Assembly (NCBI GenBank): GCA_022605405.1
Contig: JABYQQ010000011.1
Coordinates: 434,001 to 498,000 of the forward strand
Direction of reading: 5' to 3'
DNA length: 64,000 nucleotides
Source: Earliella scabrosa
Lineage: Eukaryota > Basidiomycota > Agaricomycetes > Polyporales > Polyporaceae
Position numbers and translations under genes: made by a program. Numbering within the stretch: the stretch's first letter is position 1; each line of letters opens with the position of its first letter. Below, one piece after another: positions 11,293-21,375 of this stretch. The notes beneath the pieces were generated by a model, which was not told the origin of the DNA, did no database searches, and saw only the letters and a list, made by a program, of their open reading frames with translations.

Positions 11293-13094
11293 ATGCCGAT
11301 TGCTAACGAGAGCGGCGTTCTCAAGTTGTCCAACAAGGACCGCAAGCCTGGAGGTTCTCGCACGACCAATCCGACGAGGGAGCGCAGAAAACGCGCCAAG
11401 CCGTCCGACGAGGACCAAGCAAGGAAGCAGCAAGAGCGCGACGAGCGCAGGGCGAAGTTCGAGAGCGCGTTGGCTGGTGCACGCAAGAGCCTCTGGGATC
11501 TCGTGGTCAATCTGCACGAGCAGTTCCCCGAGCGCACCGAGGACTGGTTCTTCCAGTACCTCACCATGCAGCCGAAGGTCACCCAGACGCAACGCGACAT
11601 CACGGATTGGAACGCTTTCATAAGCATCGAGACGGAGAAGCTCAACAAAGGTACGTAATTACTTATTGTACTGAGATTTTCTCGCATTCACCGTCGTGGC
11701 GCACACCGGTAGCCAAGGAGAAGGAAGGAGGCGAGAACGCCGCGTTGTCCCGCATCCGAGTCGGAAGCAAGGAGCTCAACGACATGCTGACCGCCAAGTG
11801 GGCAGCCATGTCAGCGGAGGAGAGGAAGGCGTACACTGCCGACAAGGTCGCCGAACTCACGAAGCGTCGGGAAGATCGCAAGGTGGGCGTCCGGAACACC
11901 CATCTAGCCGCCTTCCATGACGTCCGAAGCACGGTCGCTTCCCTACACAAGGAGGTACGCGCCAGTATGCATGCCGATTCCATTCACGCTGCTAACTGCG
12001 TGTCCAGTTTCAGAGTTTGTACGAGCGGACCGACACGGAAATGCTATTCATCGCAGTCCGTTCCGACCACACGGCATACAACAAGCCCGTAGTGTACTAC
12101 TCGAGCGACCGTGTTCGGACCTACGTCGAGTCCCTGACCAATGTCAGCGTCATCGATTTTGGCATCAGAATGGAAGCCTACTGCATCGGCGGTATCGACG
12201 GTAAGTCCCGTTCGCTTCCCATTGCCATAATGCCGCGTTGACATATAGAAACTTTATTAGTTGTCGTTCGCAACCAACTGGCCGAGACGCTGGCTGCAAA
12301 GTCCAAGGCGTCGTCCCTGCTTTTGTCTCTGATCCGTACGTACATATTCTTGGGTTACTGACACTCTGATATGTATCCATTGTGCAGAGAAAACATGCAC
12401 GCGCGGCGTGATTCTTCGCATGTACTACGAAAACTTCGACTATCACATCACCCTCAAGCACGGAGTTGTGCGCGGAGTATGGCCGCTCCTCGACTTCAAG
12501 AACCCAAGCTCGATGTCCCGCATGGAGGTCGAAGTCCTCCTCCATGCACTCGAGAGCGGCGCCGCGGTCTTCCGCTCCCTATCTGATGTGGAGTGGAAGG
12601 CGTGGGTCAGCAACTACTACGCCGACGGGGACCCAATGCCGAACCCAGCGGACAGCTCGGCGATGATCCCAATCGACACCATTCCCGACCCCCTCTCTGA
12701 CATCACGCCCGCATCGACTAACACTGAGCCTATCGTCGGCGAGAAGCGACCTGCCGAGGACGTGGACACACAAGCAAAGCGGCCACGCATCGACGCAACT
12801 CCGGCGGCCGTCAATGTTCAATTCGTCCACGCTGTTGCTCCTATGGGAGACAGCGCCTTCCAAGCCCCGCTCGCTCCACAGGGCGCACGCCCGATGCGCA
12901 AGGTTCGCAAGGACAAGGGAGTCAAGCGCGGCCCTCGCAAGAAGTCCAACGAGAACGCCGCGCCCGTCGATGCTGCCCCCAAGAAGGCGCCGCCCAAGCC
13001 ACGCAAGGTGCAGCGCCAGGCCGCCTCCGAGTCGGAGTCCTCGTCTTCGGTTACCAGTGCTCCTGGCGCCGCCGCCGCTGCCGCCACCGCGTAA
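11293..13094 (+). CDS. HMG-box-like passenger protein of the KDZ element
   Basis: Five exons (11293-11650, 11713-11954, 12008-12200, 12261-12335, 12388-13094) give about 524 residues. A basic, glutamate-rich N-terminus leads into a helical segment with WNAF, then KELNDMLTAKWAAMSAEERKA, a pattern like the HMG-box 'W-x2-(M/L)-(S/D)-x2-E(+)' core. A middle domain follows (MLFIAVRSDHTAYNKPVVYY...), with a C-terminal part containing a bipartite nuclear-localisation-like signal (KRP...AKRPR) and Lys/Arg- and Ala-rich tails. DNA binding in the nucleus is the likely role. The acceptor of exon 4 is ambiguous by 12 bp, both choices keeping frame. Upstream in-frame ATGs exist, but MPIANESG is the last before the conserved-looking part and was chosen. 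Confidence 0.72.
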
Positions 13095-13361
13095 GGCTTC
13101 TATTCCCCATTCCCTCCCCTACAACTATGGTATCATTTGTCCCTTCTGCGCTGGCGGAGCTCGTGTCCCTGCGCGTGCCTCCTGTCTCTACTCGGTCATC
13201 GTATGTCCTCATTATCTGTAGTACTCAGTACATACAGTGCGCTGGAATATCATGTCATGGCTTTCAACACGTCGCGCGTGACGGGCGCGAGGCGCGAGGG
13301 CGTAGTGCGCGCCGTCGGCTTACTTACTTAGATATTGCGCGCACTACGCGTTGACCGAGCG

Positions 13362-14050
13362 CGCGCGCGCGCTGCGAGGGCGGGGATGCCGTTCTATGCC
13401 GGTGCGCGCAGGACATGCCGTTCAATGCCGGTGCGCGCATCAGCTTACCTGATGATTCCATGCCTTCATCAGGCACAGCGTCTGGGCCGATGACGCCATC
13501 CGTGCATGGCCGCGATGCCGGTGGCTGAGCGTGCCTTGGCACTCTCCCCCAATTCCACCCCGCCCCGAGTCCTCCTCCGTGTAGCGCTGCTATTGTAAGG
13601 ACGCATGCACCATTGTATTCGCGGAAGTAATAAGTACAGTAATACAAAAAGAATGGAGCGAAACGGAGGAGAACTGACCGAGATAGCGAGCTCGCTGTCG
13701 GAGACAGCGGCGGGAAGGGCGCGGAGACGATGAGCGCGCGGGCGGGCTGATGGGCGCGCAGGCGGGCTGATGCGAGCGTGGCGGGAGGGCGGACGATAGC
13801 CGAGGAAGGGCGCTGATGCACTACTCCTCCTCGGCTACGAGGGGGACTCGGGGATGGCCGGCGAGAGCTCGGCAAGAGAGGGAGTTGATGGGATATAGGG
13901 CGGGAGGTAGTGTTTCCCAACAAGGGAATCAGGAATTACTGCCAGTGCTATTGGCAGTGAGCGGGGGATAAGCCTTCTGGCTTCGTTAGCTAGGCAAAAG
14001 GGGGGGTGCTTGGCAGGCTAGTTGATCCGGGATGTTGTGATGATCAGGTG
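13362..14050 (-). repeat. Right terminal inverted repeat of the KDZ element
   Basis: Reverse complement of the left TIR; the outer end reads TGATCAGGTG. It is as long as the left copy and collinear with it, which supports a recent insertion. The 13,095-13,361 spacer between the HMG-like gene and this TIR holds no gene. Confidence 0.92.
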
Positions 14051-14058
14051 ACTTTGTG
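14051..14058. repeat. Target-site duplication, right copy (actttgtg)
   Basis: Identical to 4,507-4,514; marks the exact right end of the KDZ insertion. Confidence 0.93.
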
Positions 14059-14984
14059 AGGGAGAACCTACCTCTCGTACTGAGCGAGGTGCGTCATATG
14101 TGAAGGGTGAGTCCAGCGTCTATTGACCGGGTTTTGCCGCTGGAGCGCTGGAACGCGGGAATAACGGATTCATGGACTTTCTGAAGAATTGAGACGCCCG
14201 CCGTCCTCTCGACGAGCGACTGGAGCTGGCAAGATGACTTCAACACCCCAGGCAGGGGGTCAAACCTCCTCCTAGACCGATTAGTTGTACGTGGGGAACT
14301 TGGCTGAGAGACCTCTCCCCTCATACCTCGTCTCTCCCTTACTCCCATACTGGGTAGTCATTGATGTCACCTGGATAGGGTGATCTGCGGCTGTCCCGCT
14401 CTGTTCATCGTGCTGTACGTCTGTCCGGGGCCTCCCTCGGACCTCTGTTGCCTGCATCTCCTCCTTCCTATGTAGCACACCGGCGAGGAGGTCCACCAGA
14501 GGGTCACTGTCACCCTCACTGCTTCGCACGTCGAGGAGGAGGTCAGTCCTTGAGCATGTTAAGTATACCTTGACCTCCGACGCCCTCGTTGGAGAGGGCT
14601 GCACATGGTCGGCAGATTGTTCGAACGCTAGGCTGTGTATCTGATCCATAACAGATTATCCATGTTGTTCTACTGCGCGTGTGCCCTTCTACCAACAGGT
14701 ACGTAACACTTCCGGACACCTGATGTGGGTGTGCAGTACTTAATTCAGAGGCGCCGTATGGCCCGTATCGTTGTTGCGGCAGGCGAGAATACTCGATCAA
14801 GCAAGGCAATAGTACATTCATTGCTGAGAGACACGGACATGAATACATGTACATACGACAACTACAAGATTTGTTAATGTCACAATAGTCAGACATACCA
14901 AAGTGTTCAATACACCACGAGCGTCATGCGGACGCAATGTCAGAGCCGCGGAAGTGGCCATGTAAGTACATTATCGGCACGTAT
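14059..14984. other. No gene supported; right flank of the KDZ insertion
   Basis: About 0.9 kb without a convincing exon. Near 14,120-14,170 lies an inverted partner of the 3,950-3,998 segment. This stretch probably includes the 3' flank of the large minus-strand gene that ends at 14,985. Confidence 0.5.
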
Positions 14985-15774
14985 CTAGTTGTCAGGACCG
15001 CGCGCATCCTCTACGGCTGGAGCAGCTCCCTGCATGCGGGGTCCCATGGCCATACCGACGCTCTGTTGCACGTAGCTATGTTGCGGAGGGAGCCGCCGTT
15101 GGGTATGATCGGATGTTGGTAGGTGGGGACTGGCGTGAGCGGCTGGATAGTCGTAGCTGCCAGGCATAGGTGGCGGCGCGGCGTATGGCTGGCGAAGAGA
15201 CTGAGGGAACGCGTTATGGTTGGAAGGCGGGTACGGTGGCGGGTACGGATTCATTCCCGGCGGGTGGAGACCATGAGGATGGCCGTACGGCCCTCCCGGC
15301 CCCATTCCATACGGCATCGGCGGCGGAGGATAGAAGTGCGGATGAGCTGGCTGATAGCCGTATGCTCCGGGATACGGAGGGTAGGGTGGAGCTCCATAGT
15401 CATCGTGCGCTGTTTGCGCTGCCATTCCACCTATAATGAGCAGTGAATGAGTATGAGACTAGATGATGAGCGTCGTACGTACCGATAGGTGGGACACCAT
15501 CCATATATTGTCGCGGTGGGAGGTCTTGGCGGGCCTGCTGTGGAGCGTTCATGGAGGCCTCTGGTCGGCGGTCGGCACGATAGTGATGTGGAGGGTTGGC
15601 CGGAACATCCAATGGACGCTGGACGTGGGCGAACGTTGAAACATCGTCGCGGGCGTAGCGGTGCGGTTCGCCGGTTTGCCGCGTCTGTGGTAGGGTGTCT
15701 AGGCGAGCCCTGGGATGGACTTCGGCGCCAGGCGGGAGTTGCGTGTGTGGGAGCGGGTCGGTCGGGGGACGAGT

Positions 15775-15960
15775 GCGGACCTCCGGCGGCGCGTCCGCAC
15801 GAGCGTTCGGCGGCGCGTCCGCACGAGCGTCCGGCGGCGCGTCCGCACGAGCGTTTGGCGGCGCGTCCGCACGAGCGTTCGGCGGCATGTCTGCAGGAGC
15901 GTCCGGCGGCGCGTCCCCACGGGTTTCCGGACGCGTGTCTACGCGAGAGTCTGGCCGCAT
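15775..15960 (-). repeat. 24-bp coding repeat (8-residue unit, APPNARAD type)
   Basis: Tandem 24-bp units (variants of 'gcgtccgcacgagcgttcggcggc') encode an 8-residue Ala/Pro/Asp/Arg repeat in the minus-strand gene. The unit length keeps the frame. Confidence 0.8.
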
Positions 15961-18900
15961 GTCTGCACTGGTCTCCGCTGGGTTGACCACGTAGGCGTCC
16001 GGACTGAGATCCATAGGTACGTCCATGCGGGTGCCCATCTGCTGCTCCTCACGCGCCGCCCTCGAGGTCACCTCTGCGCCGGACGGTTGTGGGACCTCCA
16101 TTCCGGCATCCACCGGCATGTTCTGGCCAGGTTCCGGTGCATCATGGGCCCGTTCCTACAGAGGCATTGTCAGTTTGCAAGCTGGATGATGGGGGATCGA
16201 CTTCTAGCGCACCTGGACGCTGCGTGAATGCGCCGGTGCATGTGTACCGCGGTCCGACGCAACCTCCGATGGGCCAGCTGGGTAGCCACGCTCCTGCGCG
16301 TCGGCGGGTGGAGGGCGTGCTGCGGCCACTGAGGGGAAGCGCTCTTCGGTGCGAGCTGGAGACAACGGGGCTTCGTCTACACGGGCTTTCTTGCGCCTGG
16401 GACGACCCTCGTCGCCTTCGTTCTTGTTCGACGACGATAACGCGATGTTAGCGAAGAGGGCTCATACGAGTAGTAAGACTACACTGTACTTACATCGCTA
16501 TACGTCGGCCGCTTGCTACCACCCTGGACGCGGAACCCAACGTCAGCGGCGCGTGCTTTTCCTTTCCCCTGTTCAGTCGGCAATGACATGCTACTCGAAG
16601 CGTTACCACCGGGAGACGAGGGAGCCGCATCACGACGGTTTTCGAGCCGACGGTCACGTAACTCGTCCTCCGAATCGGAGTACTGGATCTCGGCGGCCTT
16701 GCGCTTCTTCGCGACTTGTGCCGCCTTAGACGCAGCGTGGCGCGCTTGGTTCGACCTTCCACCCGTCAGATGTCTCGGACTGTCGGAGTCGTCCGACCCT
16801 GAAACATTGTTCGTGTCAATGTACTCGTCAGAGTCGTCTGCTTCAGACTCGGAGGGGTCGTGCGGGCCGGCGACGTGGCTGGTTCCCCGAATAGGCGTGT
16901 CGTGGATAACAACAGGGACGTTGTCGAAGAGGTCGGGATCGAAATCCGAACCATCGTCCTGGCAGGGCGGAACCTTGACCGACTGGCGCGTGACACGACG
17001 GGGAGGCGTCGTCGGACGGCCGTCGGGCTCGGAGTCTGATCCAGAGGCATCATGGCCGTCGTTGTCGTTGCCGTCGCCACCGTCGCCATCGTCGGGGCCA
17101 GAGTTAGGGCTAGAGCTCGAAGGAGGGAGTCGGGGATGTCCGTTCCGATCGGTGGTGCCGTTGACGAACATGCGCCGTCCAAACGCATGTTTAGAGGAGG
17201 CAGGCGGGGGCGCTTCCCATATGACCGGGATTTTCGAGTTCAAGAGATCTGTTCGTATACGGTTAGAGGATATTACTCTGAATGATGATATAGTACACGT
17301 ACCCATTCGTGAACCCTCATACTGTACAAAGCGAAGCGGATGGTCATTGTCGGCGTCGAGGATGTGGTCCACCATGGCCTTGAGAGCGTCGCTGCCAATG
17401 TCGGCAATGCCTTTGGAGTGTTTTCCGGGTGCGGGGGTCTCGTTCGGATTGGGGAAAGGAACCTTGCGTGGCCACCCGTCAATTGTCAGGTCGTGTTGGG
17501 CGACGGAGGTTCCCATGTTCTTCCAGTGCCAGATGGAGGCAGAGACCAGCGGCTCGGCGGATTTTCCGAAAGGACCTGCCGGCATCAGATGTGGAGGTGC
17601 ATCATCATCGTAGCCTGCCAATACTCACGAGCAAGTTTGCGGAAGTGATCGCAGATGAACTTCGGGCGTTTCTTCGGGGGCGGCGGAGCGGTGTAGGCAG
17701 GCAAAGCGTAAGTCGCTGGTGATTGTAACTTCGAAGACCCTGCCACAGGTCCGGACACTTCACCCACGAGCCCGTGGGATGTACCTCCTTTCTTCACGAG
17801 GCCGGCGGCAGACGGTGCAGGCGTGCGAGTGTTGGCCGCGGGCTTGAGTGATTCGAACGCGCTTGCGAGACCAGACTCTTCTTCACGCTCTATAGCTGCG
17901 AGTTTGAGGGATACTTTGTTACTGTAGGTAGGTTATTGGTCAAAGGGGCGCAACGAGTGAACGTCCATTGGACTTACTAGATATGTGATTTGAAATGGGC
18001 AAGGAGACCGTCGTTGTCTCTGTTGAGGCGTGTATCAAAGAACTGTCCGAGACATCCACGTCAGCCACGTCCTGTTAGATGAATGCGTCACTGACCCCGT
18101 CCGCGTCATTGGTCACAATGACGGCTCCCAATCCGGCGTCAGAGTTCACGTTATTGCCGGCTATGATCAACGCGCTGCTGTAGCCATGTATAGACTCCAA
18201 CGCCTGGAGCTTTCGGAGGACATTCATCAGTATGTTGCAGTTACAAACGAAGGTTAGTACTCACCCTCCGCTCGAGATCTCCGATGTCGCGCTTGAACTC
18301 ACGTTTCCTACGCCTCACGGTCGTTTTGGTGACATGGGCAAGGTCATAATAGAGGCGGTATTTCTCGAGGATCTTCCTGGCCTTTGCCAGGCCGTACGCT
18401 TCTTTGAAGCGTTTGTAGCACTTGCTCCGGATTTCGACCTCGTCTTTCACAGCTACAAAGGTCATTAGAGGACTCATGCTTGACTCGGGATACACATACG
18501 ACTCACGGGCACGTTCTTCTACGTATGTCATGTCAGTTCTGTTGATGCAGGAGTACACTATGAGTCAACGTACCTTCAGAGAGCCTGTCCAGCTCGGATT
18601 GGGTGTTCGCCTTGAAGTACTGACCGTATGCGTTCCACATATTCTTCTTCGCGTGCTTCCGGCTGCGCGAGACCATCCACTGATCAAGAACCTGACCAAC
18701 GCTAAGACCTGTCTTCTCGGCCGCCTCTTTGGCGAGCTGCACCGCGAGTCGGAAGGCCTCGTCGAGAATTGCGTGATTGTCTTTTGAGATGCGCCCCGGT
18801 TTCTTGGGGGCGTCGTCGTCGAAACCGAAGTCCAAGGTGTCGTCGTCGTCGTCGCAGTCGATCCAGTCTTCGTCGGCTTCCTCTTCCCCGTCGTCCTCTA

Positions 18901-19204
18901 CCTCGCAATCTCCCTCATTGGGAGCAACAGCCTATAGGTGGTAGTAGTAAGCGACGATCGAAAGTTACAACGTGGTATCTTACCTTCTCCTTGCCCTTGT
19001 TTGCAGATGGACCGGCGTCGCCCCTCCCAATGGCGGTTTTGCCGCTCTGCCGCACGCCTTGTCGACTGTCGAGGGGTAGGTTAGAGCGGCGGTGATCGAT
19101 GGCCGGGGCCTGCGGAGGCTCCATGTCGCCTCCTGCAACGACACCGGGCAGAGCGGGAAAGCGAGGGGGTTCGGCATCGGGGCGAGGGTTAGTGCGGGCG
19201 TCCG

Positions 19205-19475
19205 CGTGTGCGTCTAGACCGACGTCGGTGCAGGTCTCGGGACCGACGTCAGCGCGGGTCTGGGGACCGACGTCAGCGCGGGCGCGGGGACCGACGTCAG
19301 CGCGGGTCTGGGGACCGACGTCAGCGCGGGCGCGGGGACCGACGTCGGCGGGAGCGTGCGGTCCGACGTCGGCGGGAGCGTGTGGACCGACGTCGGCGGG
19401 AGCGTGTGGACCGGGGTCGGCGGGAGCGTGTGGTCCGACGTCGGCGCGGGTATGGGGACCGACGTCGGCAGGAGT
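19205..19475 (-). repeat. 24-bp coding repeat (8-residue unit, ADVGPxTR type)
   Basis: Tandem units of 'gcgggtctggggaccgacgtca' type encode A-D-V-G-P-(H/Q/R)-(A/T)-(R/P). The array continues on the far side of the LTR insertion at 23,400-23,590, showing that the insertion landed inside it. Confidence 0.85.
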
Positions 19476-19479
19476 GCGG
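19476..19479. repeat. Target-site duplication (gcgg) of the Gag-only LTR element, left copy
   Basis: The 4 bp next to the left LTR equal the 4 bp at 23400-23403 next to the right LTR. Removing the element and one gcgg restores the ADVGP-repeat frame exactly. A 4-bp match alone is weak, but frame restoration supports it. Confidence 0.75.
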
Positions 19480-19931
19480 TGATGAGACTCCGGAGTGTCT
19501 GGGCTCTGCAGGGAAACCCGAGAAGCACTCTAGAGGATGGAAGGTGATAGGGTCGTCGCCTCTGCTACCTCACACAGTCGAGACCTAAGGAGGAAGGATG
19601 AAATGATGTGTATATGCGCAGGAGAGTCACAGACAAAGGTCTCGGATCGCAGTCGCAGTCGTATGTCTCAGGGTCGCAGGTCGCAGGGGAAGTACGCAGG
19701 AAGGAGTCGCAGGGGAACGCAAACGCAGGAGAGATGGTGATGGTCCGAAGGTAAGCTAAGGGAGGGTGGTGGCTATGCACGATGTCTAAGTAAGGGGATA
19801 TCGACACTAAATAAGCTAAATATGCGATAAGTCCTGGAATGGGGCTCATACTCGAAAGGTAAATGCGAGACTCGAACCTGAGGTGTCACGGATGGTCAGA
19901 ATCGGAGCACAGATGGTGCTGGTGCACAACA
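19480..19931 (-). repeat. 3' LTR (full length, 452 bp)
   Basis: Begins TGATGAGACT and ends GCACAACA on the plus strand. Equal in length and nearly identical to 22948-23399. Confidence 0.92.
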
Positions 19932-19934
19932 CCT

Positions 19935-20332
19935 AGGATGGAAGGTGATAGGGTCGTCGCCTCTGCTACCTCACACAGTCGAGACCTAAGGAGGAAGGAT
20001 GAAATGATGTGTATATGCGCAGGAGAGTCACAGACAAAGGTCTCGGATCGCAGTCGCAGTCGTATGTCTCAGGGTCGCAGGTCGCAGGGGAAGTACGCAG
20101 GAAGGAGTCGCAGGGGAACGCAAACGCAGGAGAGATGGTGATGGTCCGAAGGTAAGCTAAGGGAGGGTGGTGGCTATGCACGATGTCTAAGTAAGGGGAT
20201 ATCGACACTAAATAAGCTAAATATGCGATAAGTCCTGGAATGGGGCTCATACTCGAAAGGTAAATGCGAGACTCGAACCTGAGGTGTCACGGATGGTCAG
20301 AATCGGAGCACAGATGGTGCTGGTGCACAACA
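19935..20332 (-). repeat. Extra partial LTR copy (398 bp), tandem with the 3' LTR
   Basis: Repeats 19534-19931 as a direct tandem with a 401-bp period (398 bp of LTR plus the trinucleotide cct). It lacks the first 54 bp of the LTR as written on the plus strand. The same cct follows both copies and is the LTR-proximal end of the polypurine tract, so the duplication unit spans the tract/LTR junction. Confidence 0.9.
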
Positions 20333-20342
20333 CCTCCCCCCC
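20333..20342 (-). promoter_or_regulatory. Polypurine tract of the Gag-only LTR element
   Basis: On the minus strand the sequence ggggggagg lies directly before the LTR start TGTTGTGCAC, the position where plus-strand DNA synthesis is primed. It lies immediately after the gag stop codon. Confidence 0.75.
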
Positions 20343-20343
20343 G

Positions 20344-21375
20344 CTAATATCGGGACTGTCCCCAGTCCCTCGTCTGCTCTGCGTGCCATGCAAGGACCCG
20401 CTCGCGCATGCAGGAGCCTGTGATGTCACGAGGGACGAAGCGACCAGTGGGAAGGACAACTCGACCATCGAGTCGCAAACGACAGAGTCCAGCCGCAATG
20501 TCTGAACGCACACGAGGGCAGTCGCGGATCCAGCAGTCTTGAACACCGCAGTAGTGGCACGCAGGTGGTGCTGATGTGAGAGAGAGAACCTCGACGGTTG
20601 AAGTTGGTAGAGAGCGCGGTTGCGGGACGTGCAGGGGTGGTTTGCGGTGGATGATCTCGAGAGGGAGCAGTGGCTGAGGTACGGCATGGGTAGGAGCTGG
20701 AGAAGATGGTGGGCATGAAACCGGTGGAGGAGACGGCGGTGAACGGAGAGGCTGAGGGGCTGGTGGCTGGCTGACACGAAGCAAGCTGTCCAGCGATGTA
20801 TCGGCAAGGATGTAGAGCGCGGCCTTGTTCACCTCTTCATGGTCCCATGGCTCGTGTGGATCATGGTCGGGGTCGCGCACCGCAAGACGAAAGAGGACAC
20901 GCTGTTGGATGGCTGGATCGAGTACACGAAGAATATCCTCAGCGCAGCGTGCACTGACGATCCGACAGCGAGCGAGGAGGAAGGAGAAATGTGGGAGGAG
21001 CTCGCGGTAGAAGGCGGCATAGCAGTTGAGCGATGAGATGGGAGCACGGGCCCAGTCGTCAACAAGTTGCTCGTAGTGCTTGAGCGTGTAGATTGCTGTG
21101 TCGTCCGCCTCAGGGTACAGGTCGAAGATCGCAGCTTTGAAGACCTTGTATGTCGCAGACGTGCTCCTGATCGTCTTCCAGAGTCGCCATGTCGAGTCCG
21201 GGACATAGCTGACGGCGTAGTCGATACACTCTGCCTCGTCCGTGATCTTTGACCGGCTGAACATGCGCTCAAGGTCTTCGAAGAATCGCTCCAGAGTTGT
21301 CGGGTCTTCAGGGTTGAACGTGGGAGCCTCACGCGAGCCGCGGTAGGGCATGAGAAGAGAGGGAAGGGATGACAT
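20344..21375 (-). CDS. Ty3/Gypsy-type Gag polyprotein with variant zinc knuckle
   Basis: Gag forms the virus-like particle that packages the element RNA. The 343-residue frame starts at the ATG giving MSSLPSLLMPYRGSREAP; the same frame stays open further upstream in the leader. The pattern MPYRGSREAPTFNP, then an ERFFEDLE segment and a YPEADD segment, matches the capsid-type Gag common in mushroom Gypsy elements. Near the C-terminus is CHYCGVQDCWIRDC, a CX2CX4CX4C version of the usual CX2CX4HX4C knuckle, with Cys in place of His. A Pro-rich linker precedes it. The stop codon almost touches the polypurine tract, leaving no room for pol. Confidence 0.88.
   Translation of the reverse strand: MSSLPSLLMPYRGSREAPTFNPEDPTTLERFFEDLERMFSRSKITDEAECIDYAVSYVPDSTWRLWKTIRSTSATYKVFKAAIFDLYPEADDTAIYTLKHYEQLVDDWARAPISSLNCYAAFYRELLPHFSFLLARCRIVSARCAEDILRVLDPAIQQRVLFRLAVRDPDHDPHEPWDHEEVNKAALYILADTSLDSLLRVSQPPAPQPLRSPPSPPPVSCPPSSPAPTHAVPQPLLPLEIIHRKPPLHVPQPRSLPTSTVEVLSLTSAPPACHYCGVQDCWIRDCPRVRSDIAAGLCRLRLDGRVVLPTGRFVPRDITGSCMRERVLAWHAEQTRDWGQSRY

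Larger units (their letters stand above)
4515..14050 (+). mobile_element. Complete 9,536-bp KDZ DNA transposon
   Basis: Near-identical terminal inverted repeats of about 690 bp start CACCTGATCA at both ends and are flanked by a perfect 8-bp target duplication. Inside are three intact multi-exon genes in one orientation: a KDZ transposase, a protein with a viroplasmin/RNase H1-N-like domain and an HMG-box-like protein. Conceptual translations of the two TIRs agree over about 180 residues, implying almost no divergence and recent insertion. KDZ elements (Kyakuja-Dileera-Zisupton) are known to be abundant in mushroom genomes. With ends, target duplication and an uninterrupted transposase frame all present, this copy may be autonomous; activity is inference. 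Confidence 0.93.

Noticed and set aside
16513..17613. 366-codon plus-strand open frame
   Set aside because: It is the antisense shadow of the spliced minus-strand exons, which carry consistent splice sites and composition.
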